Counted from the first letter of the stretch, positions 20,432-33,934 are shown. The stretch is 64,000 bases of DNA from Homalodisca vitripennis (GCF_021130785.1 NC_060210.1:189170501-189234500), one strand, 5' to 3'. The notes: generated from the letters alone by a model not told the origin. Numbers and translations are program-made.

Positions 20432-23400
20432 AGATTATAAGGACCAAGAACAATATGTACACGAGTATTGCCTCATCAACATCAAACTCATAACAAACTG
20501 CAGTAAACTGGTGTTGTGTGTAACCTCAACACGGGCTAGGATAGTGCTGTAAGGTGACTTGTCTGTTACATGTAATATGTACATCAGAGAAGAGAGTATA
20601 AGGGCCGACAACAATATGTACACGAGTATTGTCCCATCCAAAAGAAACTCATTACAAACTGTAGTAAACTGGTGTTGTATGTAACCTCAACACGGGCTAG
20701 GATAGTGCTGTAAGGTGACTTGTCTGTTACATGTAATATGTACATCAGAGAAGAGAGTATAAGGGCCGACAACAATATGTACACGAGTATTGTCCCATCC
20801 ACATCAAACTCATTACAAACTGTAGTAAACTGGTGTTGTATGTAACCTCAACACGGGCTAGGATAGTGTTGTAAGGTGACTTGTCTGTTACATGTAATAT
20901 GTACATCAGAGAAGAGAGTATAAGGGCCGACAACAATATGTACACGAGTATTGTCCCATCCACATCAAACTCATTACAAACTGTAGTAAACTGGTGTTGT
21001 GTGTAACCTCAACACGGGCTAGGATAGTGTTGTAAGGTGACTTGTCTGTTACATGTAATATGTACATCAGAGAAGAGAGTATAAGGGCCGACAACAATAT
21101 GTACACGAGTATTGTCCCATCCACATCAATCTCATTACAAACTGTAGTAAACTGGTGTTGTATGTAACCTCAACACGGGCTAGGATAGTGCTGTAAGGTG
21201 ACTTGTCTGTTACATGTAATATGTACATCAGAGAAGAGAGTATAAGGGCCGACAACAATATGTACACGAGTATTGTCCCATCCACATCAAACTCATTACA
21301 AACTGTAGTAAACTGGTGTTGTGTGTAACCTCAACACGGGCTAGGATAGTGTTGTAAGGTGACTTGTCTGTTACATGTAATATGTACATCAGAGAAGAGA
21401 GTATAAGGGCCGACAACAATATGTACACGAGTATTGTCCCATCCACATCAAACTCATTACAAACTGTAGTAAACTGGTGTTGTATGTAACCTCAACACGG
21501 GCTAGGATAGTGCTGTAAGGTGACTTGTCTGTTACATGTAATATGTACATCAGAGAAGAGAGTATAAGGGCCGACAACAATATGTACACGAGTATTGTCC
21601 CATCCACATCAAACTCATTACAAACTGTAGTAAACTGGTGTTGTGTGTAACCTCAACACGGGCTAGGATAGTGTTGTAAGGTGACTTGTCTGTTACATGT
21701 AATATGTACATCAGAGAAGAGAGTATAAGGGCCGACAACAATATGTACACGAGTATTGTCCCATCCACATCAAACTCATTACAAACTGTAGTAAACTGGT
21801 GTTGTATGTAACCTCAACACGGGCTAGGATAGTGCTGTAAGGTGACTTGTCTGTTACATGTAATATGTACATCAGAGAAGAGAGTATAAGGGCCGACAAC
21901 AATATGTACACGAGTATTGTCCCATCCACATCAAACTCATTACAAACTGTAGTAAACTGGTGTTGTATGTAACCTCAACACGGGCTAGGATAGTCCTGTA
22001 AGGTGACTTGTCTGTTACATGTAATATGTACATCAGAGAAGAGAGTATAAGGGCCGACAACAATATGTACACGAGTATTGTCCCATCCACATCAAACTCA
22101 TAACAAACTGTAGTAAACTGGTGTTGTGTGTAACCTCAACACGGGCTAGGATAGTCCTGTAAGGTGACTTGTCTGTTACATGTAATATGTACATCAGAGA
22201 AGAGAGTATAAGGGCCGACAACAATATGTACACGAGTATTGTCCCATCCACATCAAACTCATTACAAACTGTAGTAAACTGGTGTTGTGTGTAACCTCAA
22301 CACGGGCTAGGATAGTGTTGTAAGGTGACTTGTCTGTTACATGTAATGTGTAGACCAGAGAAGAGAGTATAAGGGCCGACAACAATATGTACACGAGTAT
22401 TGTCCCATCCACAAGAAACTCATTACAAACTGTAGTAAACTGGTGTTGTGTGTAACCTCAACACGGGCTAGGATAGTGCTGTAAGGTGACTTGTCTGTTA
22501 CATGTAATGTGTAGACCAGAGAAGAGAGTATAAGGGCCGACAACAATATGTACACGAGTATTGTCCCATCCACAAGAAACTCATTACAAACTGTAGTAAA
22601 CTGGTGTTGTATGTAACCTCAACACGGGCTAGGATAGTGCTGTAAGGTGACTTGTCTGTTACATGTAATATGTACATCAGAGAAGAGAGTATAAGGGCCG
22701 ACAACAATATGTACACGAGTATTGTCCCATCCACATCAAACTCATTACAAACTGTAGTAAACTGGTGTTGTATGTAACCTCAACACGGGCTAGGATAGTG
22801 TTGTAAGGTGACTTGTCTGTTACATGTAATATGTACATCAGAGAAGAGAGTATAAGGGCCGACAACAATATGCACACGAGTATTGTCCCATCCACATCAA
22901 ACTCATTACAAACTGTAGTAAACTGGTGTTGTGTGTAACCTCAACACGGGCTAGGATAGTGCTGTAAGGTGACTTGTCTGTTACATGTAATATGTACATC
23001 AGAGAAGAGAGTATAAGGGCCGACAACAATATGTACACGAGTATTGTCCCATCCACATCAAACTCATAACAAACTGTAGTAAACTGGTGTTGTGTGTAAC
23101 CTCAACACGGGCTAGGATAGTCCTGTAAGGTGACTTGTCTGTTACATGTAATATGTACATCAGAGAAGAGAGTATAAGGGCCGACAACAATATGTACACG
23201 AGTATTGTCCCTTCCACATCAAACTCATAACAAACTGTAGTAAACTGGTGTTGTGTGTAACCTCAACACGGGCTAGGATAGTCCTGTAAGGTGACTTGTC
23301 TGTTACATGTAATATGTACATCAGAGAAGAGAGTATAAGGGCCGACAACAATATGTACACGAGTATTGTCCCATCCACAAGAAACTCATTACAAACTGTA

Positions 23401-26131
23401 GTAAACTGGTGTTGTGTGTAACCTCAACACGGGCTAGGATAGTGTTGTAAGGTGACTTGTCTGTTACATGTAATGTGTAGACCAGAGAAGAGAGTATAAG
23501 GGCCGACAACAATATGTACACGAGTATTGTCCCATCCACAAGAAACTCATTACAAACTGTAGTAAACTGGTGTTGTGTGTAACCTCAACACGGGCTAGGA
23601 TAGTGCTGTAAGGTGACTTGTCTGTTACATGTAATGTGTAGACCAGAGAAGAGAGTATAAGGGCCGACAACAATATGTACACGAGTATTGTCCCATCCAC
23701 AAGAAACTCATTACAAACTGTAGTAAACTGGTGTTGTATGTAACCTCAACACGGGCTAGGATAGTGCTGTAAGGTGACTTGTCTGTTACATGTAATATGT
23801 ACATCAGAGAAGAGAGTATAAGGGCCGACAACAATATGTACACGAGTATTGTCCCATCCACATCAAACTCATTACAAACTGTAGTAAACTGGTGTTGTAT
23901 GTAACCTCAACACGGGCTAGGATAGTGTTGTAAGGTGACTTGTCTGTTACATGTAATATGTACATCAGAGAAGAGAGTATAAGGGCCGACAACAATATGT
24001 ACACGAGTATTGTCCCATCCACATCAAACTCATTACAAACTGTAGTAAACTGGTGTTGTGTGTAACCTCAACACGGGCTAGGATAGTGTTGTAAGGTGAC
24101 TTGTCTGTTACATGTAATGTGTACATCAGAGAAGAGAGTATAAGGGCCGACAACAATATGTACACGAGTATTGTCCCATCCACAAGAAACTCATTACAAA
24201 CTGTAGTAAACTGGTGTTGTGTGTAACCTCAACACGGGCTAGGATAGTGCTGTAAGGTGACTTGTCTGTTACATGTAATGTGTAGACCAGAGAAGAGAGT
24301 ATAAGGGCCGACAACAATATGTACACGAGTATTGTCCCATCCACAAGAAACTCATTACAAACTGTAGTAAAACTGGTGTTGTATGTAACCTCAACACGGG
24401 CTAGGATAGTGCTGTAAGGTGACTTGTCTGTTACATGTAATATGTACATCAGAGAAGAGAGTATAAGGGCCGACAACAATATGTACACGAGTATTGTCCC
24501 ATCCACATCAAACTCATTACAAACTGTAGTAAACTGGTGTTGTATGTAACCTCAACACGGGCTAGGATAGTGTTGTAAGGTGACTTGTCTGTTACATGTA
24601 ATATGTACATCAGAGAAGAGAGTATAAGGGCCGACAACAATATGTACACGAGTATTGTCCCATCCACATCAAACTCATTACAAACTGTAGTAAACTGGTG
24701 TTGTATGTAACCTCAACACGGGCTAGGATAGTGTTGTAAGGTGACTTGTCTGTTACATGTAATATGTACATCAGAGAAGAGAGTATAAGGGCCGACAACA
24801 ATATGTACACGAGTATTGTCCCATCCACATCAATCTCATTACAAACTGTAGTAAACTGGTGTTGTATGTAACCTCAACACGGGCTAGGATAGTGCTGTAA
24901 GGTGACTTGTCTGTTACATGTAATATGTACATCAGAGAAGAGAGTATAAGGGCCGACAACAATATGTACACGAGTATTGTCCCATCCACATCAAACTCAT
25001 TACAAACTGTAGTAAACTGGTGTTGTATGTAACCTCAACACGGGCTAGGATAGTGTTGTAAGGTGACTTGTCTGTTACATGTAATATGTACATCAGAGAA
25101 GAGAGTATAAGGGCCGACAACAATATGCACACGAGTATTGTCCCATCCACATCAAACTCATTACAAACTGTAGTAAACTGGTGTTGTGTGTAACCTCAAC
25201 ACGGGCTAGGATAGTGCTGTAAGGTGACTTGTCTGTTACATGTAATATGTACATCAGAGAAGAGAGTATAAGGGCCGACAACAATATGTACACGAGTATT
25301 GTCCCATCCACATCAATCTCATTACAAACTGTAGTAAACTGGTGTTGTATGTAACCTCAACACGGGCTAGGATAGTGCTGTAAGGTGACTTGTCTGTTAC
25401 ATGTAATATGTACATCAGAGAAGAGAGTATAAGGGCCGACAACAATATGTACACGAGTATTGTCCCATCCACATCAAACTCATTACAAACTGTAGTAAAC
25501 TGGTGTTGTATGTAACCTCAACACGGGCTAGGATAGTGTTGTAAGGTGACTTGTCTGTTACATGTAATATGTACATCAGAGAAGAGAGTATAAGGGCCGA
25601 CAACAATATGCACACGAGTATTGTCCCATCCACATCAAACTCATTACAAACTGTAGTAAACTGGTGTTGTGTGTAACCTCAACACGGGCTAGGATAGTGC
25701 TGTAAGGTGACTTGTCTGTTACATGTAATATGTACATCAGAGAAGAGAGTATAAGGGCCGACAACAATATGTACACGAGTATTGTCCCATCCACATCAAA
25801 CTCATTACAAACTGTAGTAAACTGGTGTTGTATGTAACCTCAACACGGGCTAGGATAGTGTTGTAAGGTGACTTGTCTGTTACATGTAATATGTACATCA
25901 GAGAAGAGAGTATAAGGGCCGACAACAATATGTACACGAGTATTGTCCCATCCACATCAAACTCATTACAAACTGTAGTAAACTGGTGTTGTGTGTAACC
26001 TCAACACGGGCTAGGATAGTGCTGTAAGGTGACTTGTCTGTTACATGTAATGTGTACACCAGAGAAGAGAGTATAAGGGCCGACAACAATATGTACACGA
26101 GTATTGCCTCATCCACATTAAACTCACAACG
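20432..26131. repeat. 161 bp satellite, about 35 units (5.7 kb)
   Basis: Unit includes GAGAGTATAAGGGCCGACAA, CAATATGTACACGAGTATTG, TCCCATCCACATCAAACTCA, TTACAAACTGTAGTAAACTG and TTACATGTAATATGTACATC. Spacing is exactly 161 bp throughout, except for one extra A near 24369. Units are about 97% alike; the two outermost units both read ATTGCCTCATC and are the most divergent. Each unit holds the 10 bp palindrome TTACATGTAA and a dyad ACAATA...TATTGT. Minus-strand open frames of 72 residues recur once per unit, but 161 is not a multiple of 3 and nothing supports coding. Diagnostic variants show higher-order periodicity (see findings). Confidence 0.98.
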
Positions 26132-27274
26132 AATCCCATACCAAAGTTTTAAGATCAACTTTCGTTAGTAAACTTTCGGGACATAATAACAATATACAAT
26201 AAACTTTGATCAGGTATAAAAATTGCTTTTACGTAATTTTCGGTTGGTAAAACTGCTGAAGAATTGTTATCTTAATCAATTCTAGACTGACTTACAGGTT
26301 AGTTTGATTCAAGAGTCTCTGGACTACACAGATCTAGTCAACATTTATACTTGTCATTGTAGTTAGCGTAATAGTCCTGTGAGTATTCAAGAATATATAA
26401 ATAATTGTAATTATTTGGTTGAGTCAATTATTATATAATGCTATGTTATTCACTAGTGTTGCATTATTCACTCATACTCATGGTTGCCACTCACCTCACC
26501 TTATCTGTTAAATATTTAAGAACTCTACACTATAAAGCTATAAAAATTAAGATTAGATTATGCTACGAACTTTAAAAATGTATAAAAGAAATTTGTTATT
26601 TTAAAAACAATCGTGTTCCACTAAATGCTGCGCAGTGGGGTGGCGATAAATTATTGTTGTTTTAACCCAACTGGAAAACTCGCTTTCCACAACAGAATTC
26701 TACTTCCATTAACTATCCCATTATCTCCGTAAAAGTCTTTTGTTTTGTGGATAATTAATTTGCATTAGAACGTAATAGAATTAATGTTCATCCCTTATCC
26801 TTTTATACCGTTAATTTTATAATTACGACGCAACATGTAGCATAATTATGAAATGTGAAATAAATTATATTGCTAAATACAAACAGCTGCATATTGTTTA
26901 ATTGGTATACATCGCTAAATTCTAAAGTTAGCCACAATATTGGGAAATAGTGGCCAAAGTTTTGAATTCTAAGTCAACAGTTTTAATTGTTTCAAAATGT
27001 AAATTTTCCTGTAAATTTAGTTGTTTGTAATACATCAATGATATGCAGTTAAAATAGTGATTCTGTATATTGGGCTACTCTTGAATATAAACACATTTGT
27101 ATAACATGAGTCAAGATGAGATTGCATTCGTATTTGCTGTAATACATTACTTTGAGCCAGAGTAACCATATTAAAAACTATTATTTCAATATAGTTTAAT
27201 CAAGTCCATGGAAATATTTAATATAATAATGTTTATTTCCTTTTACGTAGTGAAAACCAACATATCACTTTGTT
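26132..27274. other. AT-rich DNA, no gene
   Basis: No gene seen. 26630-26710 resembles 13550-13640 in part (GTGGGGTGGCGATAAATT, GGAAAACTCGCTT). Confidence 0.5.
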
Positions 27275-27495
27275 TGAGCTTTATATTGATACACAATGAG
27301 CTTCATATTGATACACAATGAGCTTCATATTGATACACAATGAGCTTCAAATCGATACACAATGAGCTTCATATTGATACACAATGAGCTTCATATTGAT
27401 ACACAATGAGCTTCAAATCGATACACAATGAGATTCAAATTGATACACAATGAGCTTCATATTGATACACAATGAGCTTCAAATTGATACACACT
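27275..27495. repeat. 22 bp tandem repeat, about 10 units
   Basis: Unit GAGCTTCATATTGATACACA followed by AT. Two variants, CATATTG and CAAATCG, recur at three-unit spacing (27348 and 27414), a small higher-order pattern. Confidence 0.95.
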
Positions 27496-27990
27496 TTCAA
27501 TGCACATGGTATTTCTCCAGCTTTCAATATCCCAGGTATAAACGTACAGTTGTGTGTTGTGTAGTAACTCACGGGTTGGATAGAGCAGTGCTCCTGGATA
27601 TACATTGTAAATGTGCAAACACAGCAGCGGGGTCTCTGTACATGAGCTAACATAGTACCTCCCGCCTCCAGTCATGTCGAGCAATATGTCATTGTTGTCG
27701 CATGAACAGCTTTTATGTGTTCAGGTGTAGGCGTTATTTGTGACTGTGTTTACTGGCTTGTAGTTCTACAAATTAACACTTCGTTGTTCTGTCATAAGCA
27801 ACATATATGTGGTCAGATAATTTTAGTTTAATAGCATAGGAATTTCATATATTCGGAGGATTAACCTCGTTTCCTCTATTTTTATAATTATTGTCTTCTT
27901 AATGTTTCCTTTCACGTTTTAAATTGGCTGAGATCTCATTTATCATAGAGGCAACTATGAGTCAAACATCACATCTGGCTGAATGGTTTA
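27496..27990. other. Unassigned, short frames only
   Basis: Overlapping short frames on both strands at 27435-27684 are by-products of the neighbouring 22 bp repeat and carry no domain. Confidence 0.4.
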
Positions 27991-27991
27991 T

Positions 27992-28042
27992 TGTTGGGTG
28001 CCACAGGGTTCAATCCTTGGTCCTTCACTTTTATTATTTTAA
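27992..28042 (+). pseudogene. LINE reverse transcriptase fragment
   Basis: From 27998 the plus strand encodes VPQGSILGPSLLLF and then a stop. This is the conserved block that precedes the catalytic YxDD motif in Jockey/CR1-type reverse transcriptases. Only this scrap is readable; the flanks are degraded. Confidence 0.65.
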
Positions 28043-29047
28043 GTAACGTCACTCTTCGTAAAATTTTTTGTGACAGATTTTAAGAGGGATTTATTTCATT
28101 TTCATCACTACGCGAAATTTAGAGTTAGAAAATAAATAAAACTATAAAATGGGCTTTAAATAATCAAAACCTGAGTGAGTATACCCGATTGATACCTAAA
28201 GAGGAAGGAGATTGTAGATATAGACAATACGTAATAATGATTAGTCTAATCATTTTGATATTTGGAACAGCCTGAAACCAACACGATGCGCACATATTAT
28301 TAGCTGCATGAGGGCTTTGAGATGAAATGAAACTATAATATAACAACGCATGAGCAAAGATACAGAATTAGAGATAGCTTAGGTAGACTAATAACGGTAG
28401 CGTTCCCAGTGCAAATGCAACCCCTAGTTTGTAGCCTTGGTTATTGTTTTGTCCCCATTAGTAACTAGCTTCCAACACAACGACACAGGATATCTCTTGT
28501 GTATTTCTGCTGTCACATTAAGCTATTAGACTACAAGATATCTTATGTTTATTTTGAAATATAATTTATTAAAAATTTTTAATTTTGGTCATGAAAAAAA
28601 AACTGGCGGAGCATAATACACATGAACATCCTTTATATCCGCCAGTCCGTCTGTTTGTGATAAAAACATTTTATTTTCAAAGAAAAAAGCTATACTAAAA
28701 ACATTTTGTAAACGTACAAAATCCCTTTTGTGTAGTAGAAATTGTGATTTACGAGTATATTTTATTATATTTAGCGTATTAGTAAAACATTTCGTTTTAG
28801 ATAAGATTTATGTAAGGACTTCTTTTAAATTTCTCAAAAGGTTAATTGCACCAATGTATGAAAAATTAAGTACAATTGTATACAACAAAACTTCCTCGTG
28901 TAGGGGAAAATAGTATGAGTAAACAAATTAAACTAAGTGAAACAATATAGTAATTTGTAAACAAAGCTATTTGTTCCTTAATGAAGGTTTTTAAAAATAC
29001 AGTACATGCAATGCTGAAATGAATTACAACTCCCAAGTTAAATTTAT
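28043..29047. other. AT-rich DNA, no gene
   Basis: A 61-residue frame at 28728-28913 has no recognisable motif. No bounded repeat found. Confidence 0.45.
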
Positions 29048-29300
29048 TTATTCAAAACACAACTTTAAGATTAGTTGTAAGGAAACAGGTGACTGTTACA
29101 TCGTTCAGTGATGCAAAAAGATCGGCAACACTACACTTCGTGATCTGCAATCTGATCTCTTTCTCAGAAATATAAATAAGTTAACAAATAACTACAATCT
29201 TGGTTCAAATAAACAAAACGCATCACAGCGTTGTGATGTACACACGTCATGAATCAAAACGACCATGTTCTGTGTCAACTCCATTCATACTAACTGAACT
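29048..29300 (-). repeat. Dispersed repeat family X, copy (minus)
   Basis: GATCTGCAATCTGATCTCTT at about 29140 is the inverse of the family core, preceded by GTTCAGTGATGCAAAAAGAT. It runs on into GAATCAAAACGACCATGTTC and CATTCATACTAACTGAACTA, which recur in modified form near 53395-53500. Confidence 0.65.
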
Positions 29301-29309
29301 ACAGAACCC

Positions 29310-29760
29310 AACTGGGTTCATTTCTGGCAGGTTTATACCTCCCAGTTGAACCTGCTACTGGGTACAGCAAAAACCGATGTGTCACTTACATGTGGGCAAC
29401 CTTATGGATGTCCAGGAGCGGCACATCACTAACTGCAAATATCGAGATTAGGGGTTACAGGGGTAATTCGATAGATCTAGTCTACTGTGGGAGAAGGACT
29501 GTTGGAGTTGGGGGGGGGGGGGTTCGTTCCCTAAGTATCAGAGGTTCTTGCTAGCCTCAACAAGGGTGTGCCACCCCCTGCCTACTTTGACTGGAGGGGC
29601 TGGTTCAAAGCTGACCTCCCCTCCTTCCGTGGGGACGTATCTTTGAGATTAGTGCCTTAAAATTTTCCTCGACAGGAGGCGTCCCCTTCTCTCAACCTTA
29701 CCCATCCAAATTATCCTGTCAGTCCGGAAGCAGCGCTAAGGTTCTTATAGGACTAAGTGC
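29310..29760 (+). repeat. Dispersed repeat family Y, copy 1
   Basis: It matches 51460-51890 in inverted orientation over about 430 bp. Shared words include CTCCTGGACAT, ATCGGTTTTTGCTGTACCCA, CCACAGTAGACTAGA, GAGGCTAGCAAGA and GGATGGGTAAGGTT (written as in the 51 kb copy). It contains a poly-G run at about 29509-29522. No coding potential recognised; class unknown. Confidence 0.8.
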
Positions 29761-30899
29761 AATTTATAAGCTTCTTGTCCTAAGAGAACAAACATCTGAA
29801 CTAAAGAATACAGGAAATCCTGTTTCCTGCTCAATCTTTCCATCGTCAAAAGCAAAGTTCAAACAAAGAACAGTTAGGTTGGTAAAAAATGAAAGCAATT
29901 GATGCATTTGCATAGAATACTCCACAAAGAACAGATTACATAGTATAAATGAAAACGTTGTGATAAAAATCTTTGCGCGCAAGCGAGAGAATGGGTCCCG
30001 GAAAGGATTAGTCAAATAGTTACGGATCGTTTCTGTTATGAATTGAGCATAAAATCCATTCATGAATGTGATCTGATAACTAGGTTATAGATAAATAGTC
30101 GCCACTTTTAAGAGGACGAACATTGTTAACTTCGACTCCCGACTGCTCTGCATACAGGGTGTTCCTGAAGTTTTCCGTGGCAAGTTTATGGCCGGTTTTT
30201 ACATTTTTATCAAAAAACTCTTCACAACTCAAAATCGATTGTAAAATATTTATAAACCAAACTATGATTTTTTGCTGTATCATACACACTGAAAGTGTCA
30301 CATTTATATTTCATAATTGTAATAGGAATAATTTCCTCATTACGTTATATTAGTGTAGCAATATATACTACTTTAATATCTTAACATACTTACTTAAGCA
30401 TTACTTAAAATTTCTAATACATTATCCTCGTTATCGTGATGGTAAAGAATTAAATGGTAAATATTGTTATTTTACAAGTTGCTTATAATAGTCATAAGTC
30501 TAAAGCTACTTAAATTATGTTTGGTGGTATATTACAATGTTATACTCTAGTTAAACGTTATTGAGTAATACATTTTATTTTATTATTGTCATACGACTAA
30601 CTTAAGTTTACTTGCCAGTTATACCATTGTATAAATAAACTTGCAGTTTTCATTCAAGTAATTGTATTGCAGATCACGAGAAGTTATGAATCTTTGATTG
30701 TCTACCATTGAGAAACCACTGTACATTCTTATTAATCAGTACCCATAAGCCAATAAAAAAATCAATCTATACTAAATAAATATCTGCTATCTTTAAAAGA
30801 ATAAAAAAGAATCCTTTTTGATTTTTGAATTGAGTCAAATAACAGTATCAGTATTTGATTTAATATTAATTTCTCAACCTCTGTAGAATGTCTGTCACG
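29760..30899. other. Family X tail, then AT-rich DNA
   Basis: 29810-29885 carries GGAAATCCTGTTTCCTG and TTCAAACAAAGAACAG, the tail block of family X. At about 30157 ACAGGGTGTTCC matches a word near 49429. The rest has no supported gene. Confidence 0.5.
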
Positions 30900-31440
30900 T
30901 AATGCCCTTATTACTGAACAATAATAATTACTCCAAATAGGACGTAATAACATTGTTACTGAACAATAATTAGACCCAATAGATTGTTATAACATTATTA
31001 ATGAACAATAATTAGACCCAATAGAAGGTTATAACATTATTAATGAACAATAATTGGACCCAATAGAAGGTTATAACATTATTACTGAACAATAATTACT
31101 TCCAATAGGACGTAATAACATTATTACTGAACAATAATTACTCCCTATAGGACATAATAACTTTATTACTTAACAATAATTACTCCCAATAGAACGTTCA
31201 AACATTGCTACTGAACAATAGTTAGACCCAATAGATCTTTATAACATTATTACTGAACAAATTTTACTCCCAATAAGACATAATAACTTTATTACTGAAC
31301 AATAATTACTTCCATTAGGACATAATAACTTTATTACTGAACAATAATTACTCCCAATAGTACATACTAACTTTATTACTGAACAGTAATTACATCCATT
31401 AGGACATAATAACAGTGTTACTAAACAATAATTACTCAAT
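30900..31440. repeat. 42 bp tandem repeat, about 13 diverged units
   Basis: Unit ATTATTACTGAACAATAATT, AGACCCAATAGAAGGTTATA, AC, with AATTACTCCCAATAGGACAT variants. Period 42 is a multiple of 3, which leaves 14-residue-periodic open frames on minus (31239-31439), not taken as coding. Confidence 0.93.
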
Positions 31441-32219
31441 AGATTTCCTTGGTTCTGATTAAAGCTTGCTTCAAATCACATGATCAAAGATAACGCAGCG
31501 AGAAGTTAGCAGTTTTTATAACTTGGCGTCTAAGAAAATAGTGAATTGAGAACATAGGAATATGTCAGTAATTACATTGTTAACATAACTTACACTGTTA
31601 CTTGGTGGAGGAATACTAGATTATTTGTAGGCAAGTAATAATCTGAATATAATGTTATATCTAACTAACATGTTACGTAAAACCTCTATGTAGTCGAGGA
31701 GTATTAAATGTAACACGGCTTCATCCCTTGGCGCAAATTGACTTTCCGTGTTGTGACGAAGTCATTACATAACTAGTTAGGTAAGTTTTTAAAGTCAGTC
31801 ATAACTAGAAATGTCATTGCATTGCAAGTGCACAGTAAAGAAGCAAACATAATAATTAGGACAATTGTAGCTAGGTTTTTGCAGTTATTTCATGCAATAA
31901 ACATTAAATTCCAAAATAAATGGTGCGTTTGTGAAGACTTTTGTTTGTGACATGAACAGGGAACAATGGACTAAAACCAGACCAGTAATGAAAACAGTAT
32001 CTCAGACATAGTTGTGGGGGGAGGGGGGCAGTGAGGTCACCACTACTGTGTCTTGCCAGAGGCTTTCAAGGTAATTTGATGACGTAATAAAAATATTACA
32101 AGAGTAACAGGATACTTTACACGTTATAACACTAATGCCTGCAATAATGAGTAAAGCTTTTATCTTCTCCAAGAGTAAGAGCCTACTTATATCGCAACAA
32201 ATTTTTGTCTTTACGTATT

Positions 32220-32224
<5 letters not shown>
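31441..32224. other. AT-rich DNA, no gene
   Basis: No supported gene or bounded repeat. A G-rich stretch (GGGGGGAGGGGGGC) lies at about 32016-32029. Confidence 0.45.

Positions 32225-32266
<42 letters not shown>
32225..32266. repeat. (TA)n microsatellite, about 21 units
   Basis: Uninterrupted TA run followed by A/T-rich low-complexity sequence. Confidence 0.98.
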
Positions 32267-32270
<4 letters not shown>

Positions 32271-32444
32271 AAAATAAATTTAAAAAATTTAAATTAAATG
32301 GTAAAATATAAGACTACCATTCCTTTGAGGGTTAAGAAAAAAGTGAATACAAAATTATGTAAATAATATGTACAACGTAATAAAAAAATTAGAAGTTTCG
32401 TATTCTACTACACATTTTTAACAAAGCAGTTTAATTAAAAATCA

Positions 32445-33110
32445 AATCGTGGTGTAGCGTACTCCTACCTTGTGGGCTGAGCGTTAGCGAGCCTATTACT
32501 CGAGAGAAACAACAAATTTAATTTCTGTCTGCCTCTTTCCGCAAGCTATCTGGAAATCAAACTGGCCTACAGATAACATTTTGTATTAAGCTACATTTCT
32601 ATGCAGGAAAGCCCAAATTCGATGAGTGGTTCATGTAACTCTATGGGATTTGCCTGAGGTTTAGAGATTATTTTTACATTGTATTATGGGTAACTATGAT
32701 GCCAACAAAAAGAGCGCAATAAATAAATTTGTGAATTCACTGAGTCCAACCATATGAGATTTTAACATGTGACATATTAACACATTATATCCTAACTATT
32801 CCAATACATACGCTGAACCAACATATTATGGTGATTTAGTGTATAGAATTTTATCTATGGATTAAAAAGGAAAAATAATAGTGTGGAAAGTCAACGTCAT
32901 AAGTCAGGGACAAGATTTGGTTTGAGTGCATCCTTGGATTGTAACGTCCTCTGCAGCGCACGAGTACTTACATATCACCGTTACTACAACTTTTATTGTT
33001 TAAACTCAACTGTGAAAATATTATAACTTTGTACATAACAAAACGTTAAACACAATGAATAAAAGTGTAAAGGTGTCATGTGGCAAGATAATTTGAGACA
33101 AATTTCATGT
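32445..33110 (+). repeat. Dispersed repeat family Z, copy 1
   Basis: Similar to 58380-58850 over several hundred bases. Shared blocks are GAGCGTTAGCGAGCCTAT, GGGATTTG, GTRTTATGGGTAACYA and ACTTTTATTRTTT. Its start, GTACTCCTACCTTGTGGGC, matches 59365-59385 in part. No coding part recognised; class unknown. Confidence 0.65.
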
Positions 33111-33340
33111 TTACGTTGGATGAAACTTTATTTCCAAATTGCAGTAATGTGTTCTATGATGGTGCAGACCAGGTGCAGACCGACCATGGATTTTGGCTGA
33201 GCTTCATTGAAGCCTATAACTCAGTAGACTGGCACAGTTTCTCTTTTCTGATTAAAATCTATGAAAACGTTCCTTTTTTTGGTATCATCTTATGTTTATA
33301 CATTTGTCCACAGGACAACTCAGAATGCAATGAACTATAG
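33111..33340 (+). pseudogene. Possible LINE reverse transcriptase scrap
   Basis: The plus frame contains FIEAYNSVDWHSF, similar to the F.(K/E)A(F/Y)(D/N)SVD block of non-LTR reverse transcriptases. No other RT motif follows, so this is weak. The alternative is chance similarity. Confidence 0.35.
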
Positions 33341-33642
33341 ACTAGAAATTGTGTATGCAATATCAGCGAAATATATTACGTGGCACTTGGTTGGTGTACT
33401 TCTACCTTGTATATAATGGTTTTTAAGTAAAGCTTTCTGTATTGCCTTACACGAGATGGTTAAAACTGTTCCTAATCACTTTCCCCTTGTAATATTGAAA
33501 AGGAACACTAAAAACTAGTATTTCGTTATTTTCATCACGAAAATACTGCATATTTTTCTATGATTAGGGACCAAAACCATGTGTTTAAATTTAGATTTAA
33601 GAATGCGTTAATTATAACGAAACGAAAGTATACAGTACCATT
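33341..33642. other. AT-rich spacer
   Basis: No feature seen except GTACTTCTACCTTGTATA at about 33397, a weak match to the family Z start. Confidence 0.4.
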
Positions 33643-33650
33643 AACATGGC

Positions 33651-33934
33651 CGAGGGCATCGCCAAGGGGGGGACAGGAGGGGGCAGCTGCCCCCCTTAGA
33701 GATTAAAAAAGTTACCCAATATAATTCAACTAAAACCCATTGACGATCAAGCCATTGACGTGACTTGCTTGATCGATCATTCTCGTACGTTGAAACTCGA
33801 ATGAATTTACAAATTCCTTTCCTAATATTCCCTACGCTCAACTACAGTCTGCTCTATGCAGTAAGAGCGAGTGAGGGGCTGGGGTGGGGGAGCAACAGTT
33901 TGCCCCCCTGGACCATCGGCTGGCGACGCCCCTG
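33651..33934. mobile_element. hAT-type MITE, 284 bp, 8 bp duplication AACATGGC
   Basis: AACATGGC at 33643-33650 is repeated exactly at 33935-33942. The ends are imperfect inverted repeats (CGAGGGCATCGCCA and, inverse of right, CAGGGGCGTCGCCAGC). The 8 bp duplication and CAGGGGCGTCGCCA-like end are typical of hAT elements. No coding capacity; interior includes GGGGGCAGCTGCCCCCC, itself an inverted repeat. Confidence 0.92.

Noticed and set aside
20435..26158. About 35 overlapping minus-strand frames of 72-78 residues with a hydrophobic stretch (ILLSALILSSLMY), looking like a family of small membrane proteins
   Set aside because: They repeat exactly with the 161 bp satellite period, overlap each other, and the period is not a multiple of 3. 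They are by-products of a stop-poor monomer.
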